Source: RGIG4140 sp045632845 (GTDB lineage Bacteria > Pseudomonadota > Alphaproteobacteria > CAAHEQ01 > UBA3637). Taken from it: a stretch of DNA of 64,000 nucleotides. The position numbers were made by a program, and so were the translations under genes. The notes below the pieces were generated by a model. That model made no database searches and was not told where the DNA came from. It saw only the letters and a program-made list of their open reading frames with translations. How positions within the stretch are numbered: the stretch's first letter is position 1; each line of letters begins with the position of its first letter. The DNA is taken from the NCBI GenBank assembly GCA_045632845.1, contig JAZQXL010000002.1:19140-83139 (forward strand). Direction: 5' to 3'. Positions 16,742-25,091 of the stretch are shown in pieces.

Positions 16742-17821
16742 ATGAGGATGAATAAACTGATTAAACCAAGGGCACTTCAAAAAGGAGATAAAATTGCTTG
16801 TGTTTCGCTTTCCTCAGGGCTTGCAAGTGTTGTTTTTGAGCGTTATCAGCGTGCGAAGAAACAGTTTGAAAGTGCTTTTGATGTTCAGTTGGTTGAAATG
16901 GAACATACGCTTGATTCATTAGATCAAATTTATCAAAACCCACAAAATCGCTTGAATGATTTAATGTCTGCTTTTTTAGACCCGACAATTAAAGGAGTTT
17001 TAACAACCATTGGCGGGGATGATACCATCAGATTGTTGAGCTTGATGGATCAAAAACATTTTGATATTATTCGAGATAATCCAAAAGTTTTTTTGGGAAT
17101 GAGTGATACAACGGTTAATCACTTTATGTGTTTAAAAGCAGGCCTTTCAAGCTTTTACAGTCCATCACTGTTGTTTGGTTATGGTGAAAATCAAGGGATT
17201 CCAGATTTTATAGTTCAAAATACAAAGAAAACATTATTTGAAACAAAAATGATTGGTGAATTATTTCAAAGTGATTTTTTTATTATTGAACGGTTGGATT
17301 TTATTGAACAAGAAAATGTGTTGCGTTCAAGAAGATTTGATTGTGGGTGGCAATTTTTAGGAAGTCAAAAAAAAGTTCAAGGTCATTTAATTGGTGGTTG
17401 TTTAGATGTTTTAAATTTTATAAACGGAACCTCTTTGTGGCCAAGTTTATCAATGTGGGAAAATGCTGTATTGTTTCTTGAAACAAGTGAAGATAAACCA
17501 ACACCTGAACAGCTTGTTTATTTTTTGAGAAATTTAGCAGTGCAGGGTATTTTGCCAAAATTAAAAGGGATTTTATTTGCCCGTCCAGGCGGGGAGTTTT
17601 TACCTAAAGATAAAGAAGCAGAAAATAATTTTGTAAAATCATATAGCAGGTATGATGAGGCTATTTTAAAAGTGTTAAAAGAGTTTGGACTAGATATTCC
17701 AGTTGTGACACGTATGGATTTTGGTCATACGGTGCCTCAAGTGATTTTGCCGTATGGAGCATTGGTTGAAATTGACGCTGAATCAAAAAAAGTGAGGATA
17801 TTGGAAGGAGGAGTTGTTTAA
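16742..17821 (+). CDS. S66-family LD-carboxypeptidase or MccF-like peptidase
   Basis: This 359-residue serine peptidase belongs to the S66 family (LdcA, MccF). The nucleophile is Ser121 in GMSDTT. The Glu and His of the triad should be in LETSED and DFGHT. The IGGDDTIRLL segment is family-typical. LdcA trims tetrapeptides in peptidoglycan recycling, while MccF cleaves aminoacyl-adenylates and gives microcin C immunity. The association with four nucleotide-handling genes downstream makes the MccF branch worth testing. The first ATG (16742) and another six bases later (16748, after GATGAGG) are both possible starts. The stop overlaps the next start (TAATG). Confidence 0.82.
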   Translation: MRMNKLIKPRALQKGDKIACVSLSSGLASVVFERYQRAKKQFESAFDVQLVEMEHTLDSLDQIYQNPQNRLNDLMSAFLDPTIKGVLTTIGGDDTIRLLSLMDQKHFDIIRDNPKVFLGMSDTTVNHFMCLKAGLSSFYSPSLLFGYGENQGIPDFIVQNTKKTLFETKMIGELFQSDFFIIERLDFIEQENVLRSRRFDCGWQFLGSQKKVQGHLIGGCLDVLNFINGTSLWPSLSMWENAVLFLETSEDKPTPEQLVYFLRNLAVQGILPKLKGILFARPGGEFLPKDKEAENNFVKSYSRYDEAILKVLKEFGLDIPVVTRMDFGHTVPQVILPYGALVEIDAESKKVRILEGGVV

Positions 17822-18282
17822 TGACAGATATTCATCAAACGCCCTATATTGGTGTTCATTTAATGTTGATACAAAATGGGAAGTTATTGCTTCAAGAGAG
17901 AAAAGGTGGTTTTTTAGATGGGTATTATTCGCCAGTATCTGGCCATGTTGATAAGGGGGAGAGTGTAATTGATGCTCTTATTCGTGAGGCAAAGGAAGAG
18001 GCGGGGATTATTCTTGATAAAGATGATTTAAAGGTAAATGTGATTGCGCATTTGTTGGATGCCCCCTATAAAGGTGGACGTGCTGACATAATGAACTATT
18101 TTGTTTTTGTGGATAGGTATCGTGGTATTATTGAAAATAAAGAACCAGATAAAACAAAAAGTTTAGATTTTTATGATTTAAAAGAGTTACCAAATAAATT
18201 GATGAAACATATTTTTGAAGTTTTAAAAGCATATGAAAGAGGGGATAATTATATTGTGATTAATTATCTGGAGAAAGAATGA
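17821..18282 (+). CDS. NUDIX hydrolase
   Basis: This 153-residue enzyme hydrolyses a nucleoside diphosphate linked to another moiety. The Nudix box spans residues 41-63, with Gly41, Glu47, Arg55, Glu56, Glu59, Glu60 and Gly62 in place. The substrate is not clear; oxidised or capped nucleotides are typical. It overlaps the S66 gene by one base upstream and the kinase gene by four bases downstream, so it is the second gene of a tightly coupled operon. Confidence 0.88.
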   Translation: MTDIHQTPYIGVHLMLIQNGKLLLQERKGGFLDGYYSPVSGHVDKGESVIDALIREAKEEAGIILDKDDLKVNVIAHLLDAPYKGGRADIMNYFVFVDRYRGIIENKEPDKTKSLDFYDLKELPNKLMKHIFEVLKAYERGDNYIVINYLEKE

Positions 18283-18791
18283 AAAAAATATATATCATGG
18301 GGTCGGGAGGCTCTGGCAAAACAACCCTGTCAAAATTGATGGCAAAAAAAATGAAGTGTGCGTGTATGGAGTTAGACGATATTTATTGGGATAACTCCGT
18401 TTCAGCTTATAATGTGAAAAAAAATCCAGAAGCAAGAGATGCTGTTTTAAAAAATTTTTTAGAACAAAATAACATTTGGATTATTGATGGGGTTTATTAT
18501 AAAGATTGGGTTAAACCAATCTTTAAAGAAGTTGAGATGGTTTTGATTTTAAAACCAAATTTTCTTCTTTCTCAAATAAGGTGTATCAAAAGAGATATTA
18601 TTCGTTGGTATAGAAAAGAAAAAGTGGGTGGTATTGTTTCGCTTTATCACTTGCTGAAATGGAATGTAAAGTATCGATATAGAATACTACCGATTGTTGA
18701 AAATATGTTAAAAAAACAAAATATACCTTATCAAATTCTAAGAACAAATGAAATTACAAGTAAGCTGAAAGAGCTTGGTTTTAAGGAGTAA
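18279..18791 (+). CDS. P-loop kinase (adenylate kinase-like, FlaR-like)
   Basis: This 170-residue P-loop NTPase has Walker A GSGGSGKT at residues 8-15, then MELDDIYW and WIIDGVYYKDW. This order is seen in adenylate kinase-like proteins annotated as DNA topology modulation protein FlaR. The substrate is unknown, probably a nucleotide or small metabolite. The gene overlaps the NUDIX gene by four bases and ends two bases before the HAD gene. Confidence 0.78.
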   Translation: MKKIYIMGSGGSGKTTLSKLMAKKMKCACMELDDIYWDNSVSAYNVKKNPEARDAVLKNFLEQNNIWIIDGVYYKDWVKPIFKEVEMVLILKPNFLLSQIRCIKRDIIRWYRKEKVGGIVSLYHLLKWNVKYRYRILPIVENMLKKQNIPYQILRTNEITSKLKELGFKE

Positions 18792-18793
18792 CA

Positions 18794-19399
18794 ATGCACT
18801 ATTTGGTGGATTTAGATAATACGTTGTTAGATACGTATCATATAGATGAACAAGGGGTGTTTCATTTTAATTGGTCAAAAGATTTTGAAAAAGATTTTTC
18901 TGTTTCAGCAGATATATTGCATGAGTTGTTTGATGGAGCTTTTTTAATCGCTTTACAAAGAACAAAAAGTTTGGAACGGTTTATTGCTCCTTTTTTGAAA
19001 AAACATCAGCTAGATATTTCTGTTGAAGATTTTTTGGAATATTGGTTATCAAGAGATATGCAGGTAAATGAGTCTGTTTGGGAGTGGATTAAGGCAGAAA
19101 AAACGAAAGGGCATTCTTTTCATATTGCCTCCAATCAGCCACATATTAGAATGGATTATATTCTTGAAAATTTAAAAGAGTGGAATGAAGTGTTTGATTT
19201 TGTTTTTACTTCTGCCAGATTAGGCGTTCCAAAATCAGATCCATCCTTTTTTATATATGCGAAAAATTATTTAAAAGTTCCATACAATCAAATGTGTTTG
19301 ATAGATGATTCAAAGGAAAATATTGAGGTGGCAAAATCTCTTGGAATGAATGGAATTTTGTTTCAAGGAATTGATGATTTAAAGGAAAAAACAAGATGA
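18794..19399 (+). CDS. HAD-superfamily hydrolase
   Basis: This 201-residue protein has the haloacid dehalogenase fold. Motif I is DLDNT with Asp6 (nucleophile) and Asp8, motif II is in HIASNQ, the motif III lysine is in PKSDPSFF, and motif IV is LIDDSKEN. A helical cap of about 70 residues follows motif I, as in phosphatases of sugar phosphates or nucleotides. The substrate is not known. It overlaps the following MazG-like gene by four bases. Confidence 0.85.
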   Translation: MHYLVDLDNTLLDTYHIDEQGVFHFNWSKDFEKDFSVSADILHELFDGAFLIALQRTKSLERFIAPFLKKHQLDISVEDFLEYWLSRDMQVNESVWEWIKAEKTKGHSFHIASNQPHIRMDYILENLKEWNEVFDFVFTSARLGVPKSDPSFFIYAKNYLKVPYNQMCLIDDSKENIEVAKSLGMNGILFQGIDDLKEKTR

Positions 19400-19722
19400 G
19401 TGAATTGAAAGAAAAACCGACACTAAAGGATTTTCAAGAGTATATTCTTGAAAAGAAAAAGGAAAGAGGGTTTAACTTAACTGATAAGTTTTATGAATGT
19501 TGTTTGTTGGCTGAAGAGTGTGGTGAACTTATTTCAGCTGTACGCAAAAACAATAAACAAGGAAGTGTTGCAAGTGATTCCAAAATAGGGGATGTCTCTG
19601 AAGAATTGGCAGATGTTTTTATGTATGTGTGTTCTTTAGCAAATATGCATGGGGTTGATTTAGAAGAGGCTGTTCGAAAAAAAGAAGCGTTGAATAATCA
19701 ACGCTTCTGGAAAAGATTATAG
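19396..19722 (+). CDS. MazG-like nucleotide pyrophosphohydrolase
   Basis: This 108-residue all-alpha NTP pyrophosphohydrolase has the MazG acidic motif in LAEECGELISA and, 30 residues later, EELADVFMYV; these supply the Mg-binding glutamates and aspartate. It should remove pyrophosphate from non-canonical or excess NTPs. It is the last gene of the five-enzyme S66-NUDIX-kinase-HAD-MazG run. Confidence 0.85.
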   Translation: MSELKEKPTLKDFQEYILEKKKERGFNLTDKFYECCLLAEECGELISAVRKNNKQGSVASDSKIGDVSEELADVFMYVCSLANMHGVDLEEAVRKKEALNNQRFWKRL

Positions 19723-19727
19723 CTTTT

Positions 19728-19964
19728 TTATCTTGTGTGTTGTTCTTTTTGTGTTTTGATATTGGGTGTTGCTTTTTTAACCGTAGCAGGTTCTTTGTTT
19801 ATTAGCATTTTATTATCAATAGGTCTGTTTGCGCAAAAGGATAATGAAAATAATGCGATACCACAAACTAAAATAGATAGAAAGCACCCTTTTTTGTATC
19901 CATTTGCAAAAGCATCAAATCTTTCTTGTCTTAAAATTCTTTTTTGTTCAGGTGTATAACTCAT
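19728..19964 (-). CDS. Small single-span membrane protein
   Basis: The 78-residue product has a basic N-terminus (YTPEQKRILRQERFDAFANGY), one hydrophobic segment (about residues 27-46) and a polar K/T-rich tail. GTGAGG lies six bases before the ATG. It follows a second small membrane protein gene by 12 bases. No family is recognised. An open frame on the plus strand across the same bases (19735-19959) has no ribosome binding site and is rejected. Confidence 0.55.
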   Translation of the reverse strand: MSYTPEQKRILRQERFDAFANGYKKGCFLSILVCGIALFSLSFCANRPIDNKMLINKEPATVKKATPNIKTQKEQHTR

Positions 19965-19976
19965 TAGGACCTCACT

Positions 19977-20237
19977 TTAATTGCGTTGGCGACCATTACT
20001 TCTTTGGATTTCATGATAAGGACGTTTTGTTCTGATAACTTTTTGAGCATCTGGATTTGTTTTTTGCCATTCTTCACCGATTTTATCAAAAGGTCTTGAA
20101 GGGGAAAAAACAGCCGCAACAATTGCTCCCATTACAACTAAACCTGTTAAACAGCCACAACCACAGCCAGCTCTTTGACTATTTGTGCTTGCTTTTACAA
20201 CTTTTTGATAGAATTCAAATTCATTATTTGTACTCAT
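19977..20237 (-). CDS. Small single-span membrane protein
   Basis: The 86-residue product has one hydrophobic segment that begins with the cysteine-glycine run AGCGCGCLTGLVV (about residues 23-46), then a basic tail. The start is placed at 20237, where GAGGA precedes ATG; a longer frame to 20297 would begin inside the -35 box. I recognise no family. Together with the gene at 19728 it forms a two-gene unit. Confidence 0.55.
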   Translation of the reverse strand: MSTNNEFEFYQKVVKASTNSQRAGCGCGCLTGLVVMGAIVAAVFSPSRPFDKIGEEWQKTNPDAQKVIRTKRPYHEIQRSNGRQRN

Positions 20238-20268
20238 AGAATCCTCATTTTTAGGTTTAAGTGAATAT

Positions 20269-20297
20269 ATGTTATCATATTTTTGTTTGTTTGTCAA
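20269..20297 (-). promoter_or_regulatory. Promoter of the two small membrane proteins
   Basis: On the minus strand TTGACA (20297-20292), 17 bases, TAACAT (20274-20269). Confidence 0.6.
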
Positions 20298-20331
20298 TTT
20301 TTTTTGTGAAATATTGATAAATGGGAGAGTG

Positions 20332-20359
20332 TTGACATAAAATTAAAAGGTGTTATACT
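20332..20359 (+). promoter_or_regulatory. Promoter of the WTSC/LRR-like protein
   Basis: TTGACA (20332-20337), 16 bases, TATACT (20354-20359). It is divergent from the promoter at 20269-20297, with 34 bases between the two -35 boxes. Confidence 0.65.
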
Positions 20360-20381
20360 TAAAGTATAGGGGGAAAGTTTA

Positions 20382-22868
20382 ATGCAGTCAGAAGTTTTAT
20401 ATCGAATTTTAGATGATGCTGAAGTTGATAAATTAAATCACGATGTGTGGATGGGATATAAAGAGTTATCCCAAAAATATTGTGATTCATACTGTCAAAA
20501 ATATAAAATAAACCAAAAGACTAGAGGCCTTTTAAAGTCTTTTTGGTATATTACGTTTTTTTCGATTGCATATGGTGAAGATGTTGAGGAAAATTTGAAA
20601 ACCGTTTTAAATGACTGTTCAACGCCTGCATCAGTTCGAAGTTTTGCCTATAAGTTAAATAAAAAACATGAAAAAACAATGAAAGTTTTGCGTGAATGTG
20701 AACAAAGAGGGATTAAAAAAAGGAATACTTCTAAATTATCTCCAGCCAAACTTTTTAGAGAAAAAGATCGTATTTTTATTGAAATTCCACCAGCAAATTC
20801 AAGAGCGCTTCAGTGTCAAAATTTAGTTGATTGGTTTAATAGTTTTTTGCCTCAAAACTCTGATGTTTTTAAATTGCAACAGTTACAGCAAACTATTCAA
20901 GAAAAGTCTGCTAATGGTGTAAAAATTGATAGACAGGTTTTTGATTATCGTTTTTTGTATGGGAAACAAGAAAAACGAATTGGAAAATTTTTATCATCAA
21001 TTGGGGCGGATTTAAAAAAAATGAAAGATGCTTTTGAATTAGACCCCAATTTAAAAATTGAATTTTTAAGTTTTTTGAAAGAGCATGATCTGTTTGATAA
21101 GCGAGCTTTTTTTGAGTTCAAAGCAAAGTCTAAATGTAAGAATTTGTATTTAACTGAACCAGTTGTTTTTTATCAATTAAAAGGTATTTCAGGTTCCATA
21201 GAAACTTTTGATGCGGGACTAGAAACATTAATTATAAGATATGATCGTGAAGCAGCTGTTTTGCAAGAAATTGAAACAAAAAAACTTTCAGAAGCTGAAA
21301 CATCCCAAATTGCTGATATGATTATTCTTTCAATTCGTCCAATAGATATTGCACGAAAATCAACATTTACCTCCTGGACAAGTTGCAACGATATTAATGG
21401 TCGTTTTGGTTCGGAGTATGCTTTGAGATACATCCCTGATGAAGTGGCTGCATATTCTGTGGTTGCTTATGGGGTAAATAAAAAAAATCCAACAAAGCCA
21501 TTGTGCCGTTGTTTGATTAATCCATATGTGAATGTATCAACTCTTGAAGGTGATGAAAATGATGATAAGTTTTATGCTTGTGATCGTATGTATGGTGAAA
21601 TTATTCCAACACTTCGTTTGACATTAGAAGAAATTATAAAAAATGAGTTTAATCTAGATTTTAAAGGGACTGGTGTTTATGATTTTAAAGGTCATTCTCC
21701 TGAAAACTGTCCAGAAACAATCCTTTTTTCAGAAGGAGAAAGGGTTCGAGATTTAGAGGTTTTTATGAATATGATGAACAAAGAGTTTGGCAGTGAATAT
21801 AATTGTACGAAACTTGCTGATGGACGTTATTTTTTTGATGAGTTTGAGTTGTTCCCTGATGAAGAAGTTGATTTTGAAGGGGCTCAAATGGAATATTTGA
21901 GAATTCCCCGATTAACCCCAGGGATTGATATTGGAAAAGGTATTTATGCAAAAAAGGTTGAAATTAGAAAAATATTTTGTGAAAAAATGCCCAAAAATTT
22001 AACGATGGAAACGCTTGTTTTTAATGACCTTTCAGATCGGGCGCATCCAGAAGAACGTGTTTCAATTCCACACAATATTTCAGTTGAAAATATGTATATT
22101 AAATCAATGCATGTGACGAATGTACCAGCCGATTTGAATGTGAATGCTCTTTATATGAATGTTGAAACTTCAGGCGGATATGCGGTTAACCCCTTAGAGA
22201 ATTTTAAAACATTTAATCATATTACAGTCGATGAGTTTTCTTCAGATGCAGGTATGACAAAAGATTTGCTTTCAACCATAACAGTTAAAAATCTACTTGT
22301 TATTCCAAATTATCAAAGTCCTTCATTACCAGAAGGGATTCAAACAAAGTCTATTGATGTGTCAAAAAGTTTAATTCGATTTTTGCCTCAAAATTTTAAA
22401 GTTCAAGATATAGATATTTCAGAAAGTTTAATTGTTTCAATTCCAGAATGTTTTGAAGTAAAAGATTTTTTCTGTGCGATCGATTGTGCATATTTAAAAA
22501 AGATTCATTCAGGGTTTAAATGTTCGGGGACAGCACAATTTCAAAATACAAAAATAGGAGCATTACCTTTGGATATGGAGTCTGAATCTCTTCATTTGAT
22601 TGGAAATAAAAATTTGAAAGAAATTCCTGAAAATATAAAAGTTGAACATTTGGTTTTGGGTGATTTTTCAGGAACGGTGCAATATTCTGAGCATTATAAA
22701 TCCATTAAACTAGAAAATTGTTTGCCTCTCATTCATCCTAATATTCCAAATGAGATTATCAGAGGAGCAACAATTGAAGAAATTGAACGATCCAAATTAG
22801 AGTATCAACGTCGTGAAAATTTAAAATCTATCAAAAGAATGCAAAAAGAAAGAGAAGCAAAAAGCTAA
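20382..22868 (+). CDS. Orphan protein with a WTSC motif and leucine-rich-like C-terminus
   Basis: This 828-residue cytosolic protein has no signal peptide. Residues 1-300 are charged and helical. Around 316-400 there is a conserved-looking core: IRPIDIARKS, then SWTSC (331-335) and PDEVAAYSVVAYGV with CRCLINPY. From memory, this resembles the ISxxPxDIxxMSTGRxWTSCM and VAY segments seen in some phage and effector-like hypothetical proteins. The C-terminal 280 residues are a run of short strand repeats (LPQNFKVQDIDISES, IPENIKVEHLVLGD) like an irregular leucine-rich or beta-solenoid repeat. The function is unknown; an effector or a toxin-like role is possible but not shown. GGGGGA precedes ATG. 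Confidence 0.72.
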   Translation: MQSEVLYRILDDAEVDKLNHDVWMGYKELSQKYCDSYCQKYKINQKTRGLLKSFWYITFFSIAYGEDVEENLKTVLNDCSTPASVRSFAYKLNKKHEKTMKVLRECEQRGIKKRNTSKLSPAKLFREKDRIFIEIPPANSRALQCQNLVDWFNSFLPQNSDVFKLQQLQQTIQEKSANGVKIDRQVFDYRFLYGKQEKRIGKFLSSIGADLKKMKDAFELDPNLKIEFLSFLKEHDLFDKRAFFEFKAKSKCKNLYLTEPVVFYQLKGISGSIETFDAGLETLIIRYDREAAVLQEIETKKLSEAETSQIADMIILSIRPIDIARKSTFTSWTSCNDINGRFGSEYALRYIPDEVAAYSVVAYGVNKKNPTKPLCRCLINPYVNVSTLEGDENDDKFYACDRMYGEIIPTLRLTLEEIIKNEFNLDFKGTGVYDFKGHSPENCPETILFSEGERVRDLEVFMNMMNKEFGSEYNCTKLADGRYFFDEFELFPDEEVDFEGAQMEYLRIPRLTPGIDIGKGIYAKKVEIRKIFCEKMPKNLTMETLVFNDLSDRAHPEERVSIPHNISVENMYIKSMHVTNVPADLNVNALYMNVETSGGYAVNPLENFKTFNHITVDEFSSDAGMTKDLLSTITVKNLLVIPNYQSPSLPEGIQTKSIDVSKSLIRFLPQNFKVQDIDISESLIVSIPECFEVKDFFCAIDCAYLKKIHSGFKCSGTAQFQNTKIGALPLDMESESLHLIGNKNLKEIPENIKVEHLVLGDFSGTVQYSEHYKSIKLENCLPLIHPNIPNEIIRGATIEEIERSKLEYQRRENLKSIKRMQKEREAKS

Positions 22869-22877
22869 ACTTTGTTG

Positions 22878-22906
22878 TTGACAAAAGATCTTATTTTTGT
22901 GAATAT
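22878..22906 (+). promoter_or_regulatory. Promoter candidate of the 599-residue exported protein
   Basis: TTGACA (22878-22883), 17 bases, GAATAT (22901-22906). The -10 match is weak. Confidence 0.5.
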
Positions 22907-22941
22907 GAAAATAAGTATTTTATTTACAAAGGAATTTTTAG

Positions 22942-24741
22942 ATGAAAAAAATCTTATTTTTTGCCTTGATGATGTCAACGATTTGTTCATCAGAACTTTT
23001 TGCACAAGTTAGATCTACCAGAGGCTTAGGAACTAGAAGTTTAGAATATAAATTAGATGGTAAACCCGTTGCTGTAGAAAATTTAAGCAACACAATGACA
23101 GGAACACTTGCTGTTCACTATGGCAGAACAAATGCTGAAGGTCAGTTTATTGGAGGGGAATTGATTGGTCCTTTTTCTTATCGAAATGTTACGGGGATTG
23201 CAAACAAAGATAAATCTTTTTTGTTAAATGATGCGAATGAAAATAATGCGGAAGGGGAAATGACCTGTCCAAGTTTAGACACGTTTAAGTTTTTTTCTTA
23301 TTCATTGCAAACAGGTTCTCGGGAAGATTTTTATAAATGTCTTTTGTTAAACAAAGCTACATATAGCTTTGATTTTGGTAGATTAGATTTTAAAGGAAAA
23401 GCTCTTTATCCTTCCATAACAGAAGGATCTCATGTTTCTTTTAAACCAAATTTAAATTTGATTAAAGATACTGATAAAAATCTGTTGTTGCCAAAAGAGG
23501 TTTCAATTTCTTTTGGGCAAGATGAAAGAAAGCTTGATTTAGATATAACAACACAGAAAGAACAGAAATTTGTGGTTGGTATTGATTTGGTGGAAAATGC
23601 TTTGCAAATTTTAAATCGATTTGAGCGAAATGGTAATAAATCTGAAGCTATTAAAATGGCTGCAGCTTCGCTTAGTGTGACAAAATTGTCAGTACCTCGT
23701 ATTGATGGAAAAACAGGATTTTTGTTTGATGGGAACTATAATTTGATTAAGGGCTTGACTGCATCAAGTCAATTTAATTTGTTTGATGCAATGGGGCAGA
23801 GCTTGATTAATGTTACAAGTCAAGAAAACGCCTTTTCATTTTTGGCAAAATATCCTGAAACATTGAATTTGTTTTTAGAAGGTCAAGTTCACATTCCTAA
23901 TCTTTCAAAAGGCCATCTGTTAGCAGCGGTATTATTTTCAAAACAATTTCAAAAAACACGTTTTCAAAATAAAACAATTGCCAGACTTCTTTCTGGTGCA
24001 GCATTAAAAAATGTGACATTTTATGCAGATGATGGGCAAAAGTTAGCGTCCTTTGATATTTCTTTTAGTTCTAAAATGACAGAAAAAGATATTGCTGCAA
24101 TAAAGAAATCTCCGCATTTGTTAGATAGTTTTGTTTCTGGGCGTATTACATTTTATAAAACACCTCAAGGACAGTTGGATGTTGATTTTAGCGAATCAGA
24201 TCTCGTAACCGTAAATGGATTAGCTGGTAAGGGTGCAAATCAAGCAGATTTTTATGGACTTGTTACCATGTTGCCTGAGTTTTTATCTTCATCATTAGAT
24301 GCTTATAAAAACCAAATAGATATTGCTTTGCAAGAAACTGTTCTTATCAATGATGTTTATAATGCTTTATTAAAGCAAATAGAAAGAAATAACATTTTAA
24401 ATGTCGCAAAGCAATATGCTCATACAACATATGATTACTGCGTTAAGTTGTTGGAAAATGAACAAATTAATTATATGTATGAATGTAAAGGATTAGATTT
24501 TAGTCAAATTGCTAAATTAAAACCATTACAAGGTGTACAAATGTCTTTGGCACAGGCAATAGAAATGGGCGTTGATCATTCGTTTATATATTATGATGAG
24601 CAAATTGGGCGTGATGTTGTGATGGTTCAATTGAATTTTGATGATGAATCTGTTTGTAAAAATGTAGCGCTTTCACAAAATAAAAAATGTGAAAATAAAA
24701 CGCTTAAAATTGGAATTCAAACAGAGTTAAAGACGTATTAA
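22942..24741 (+). CDS. Exported orphan protein, 599 residues
   Basis: A signal peptide is clear (basic start, hydrophobic core, likely cut after LFA before QV at about residue 22). The mature part is predicted to be rich in beta strands, for example KGLTASSQFNLFDAMGQS and NLFLEGQVHIPNLSKGH, with interspersed helices. Seven cysteines after the signal peptide could form disulfides in the periplasm. The repeated -LSVTKLSVPRIDG-, -LKNVTFYADDGQ- strand pattern reminds me of periplasmic lipid-transport or DUF945-like proteins, but I cannot assign a family. It has its own promoter and terminator. Confidence 0.65.
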   Translation: MKKILFFALMMSTICSSELFAQVRSTRGLGTRSLEYKLDGKPVAVENLSNTMTGTLAVHYGRTNAEGQFIGGELIGPFSYRNVTGIANKDKSFLLNDANENNAEGEMTCPSLDTFKFFSYSLQTGSREDFYKCLLLNKATYSFDFGRLDFKGKALYPSITEGSHVSFKPNLNLIKDTDKNLLLPKEVSISFGQDERKLDLDITTQKEQKFVVGIDLVENALQILNRFERNGNKSEAIKMAAASLSVTKLSVPRIDGKTGFLFDGNYNLIKGLTASSQFNLFDAMGQSLINVTSQENAFSFLAKYPETLNLFLEGQVHIPNLSKGHLLAAVLFSKQFQKTRFQNKTIARLLSGAALKNVTFYADDGQKLASFDISFSSKMTEKDIAAIKKSPHLLDSFVSGRITFYKTPQGQLDVDFSESDLVTVNGLAGKGANQADFYGLVTMLPEFLSSSLDAYKNQIDIALQETVLINDVYNALLKQIERNNILNVAKQYAHTTYDYCVKLLENEQINYMYECKGLDFSQIAKLKPLQGVQMSLAQAIEMGVDHSFIYYDEQIGRDVVMVQLNFDDESVCKNVALSQNKKCENKTLKIGIQTELKTY

Positions 24742-24770
24742 AAAAAGGGGGTTAAAAGCCCCTTTTTTTA
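24741..24770. terminator. Bidirectional terminator
   Basis: AAAAAGGGG pairs with CCCCTTTTT around an eight-base loop. It serves the exported protein gene and the convergent lipoprotein gene, whose stop codon lies in the T run. Confidence 0.85.
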
Positions 24771-25079
24771 ATTGCAGAGAAGTTTTCTGTTGGTGTTAAG
24801 ATCAAAAAGAACATCTGCATCATCTTGAATGAGGTAAGTTTCTTTTTTGTTTTTTATATACATCGTTAAGGTATCATTTTGAACAGTGTATAATCCTTTT
24901 TCAGAAAAAGTTTTTCTAGGCGTTTGAATTTCTTTTTCCATTTGGCCGTTTTTTTGAACATACAGTGTTGTTTTGACATCATTGTTTTTGTTCATATAAG
25001 TGTATTTTTCACAAAAGGGAAAATCATTTGCGGCACATGCTGATAAGAAAAGACAAGAAAATAAAATTAATTTTTTCAT
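24768..25079 (-). CDS. Small lipoprotein of unknown function
   Basis: The 103-residue precursor has a signal peptide ending in the lipobox LSAC. The mature part is about 85 residues, strand-rich, with two more cysteines at its two ends that might pair. I recognise no domain. The gene lies 12 bases downstream of trmJ and is likely the last gene of the psd-pssA operon. Confidence 0.65.
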   Translation of the reverse strand: MKKLILFSCLFLSACAANDFPFCEKYTYMNKNNDVKTTLYVQKNGQMEKEIQTPRKTFSEKGLYTVQNDTLTMYIKNKKETYLIQDDADVLFDLNTNRKLLCN

Positions 25080-25091
25080 ATACCCATCCTA

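Noticed and set aside
19735..19959. Plus-strand open frame opposite the 78-residue membrane protein
   Set aside because: It has no ribosome binding site, and the minus-strand gene has one with a neighbour and a promoter.
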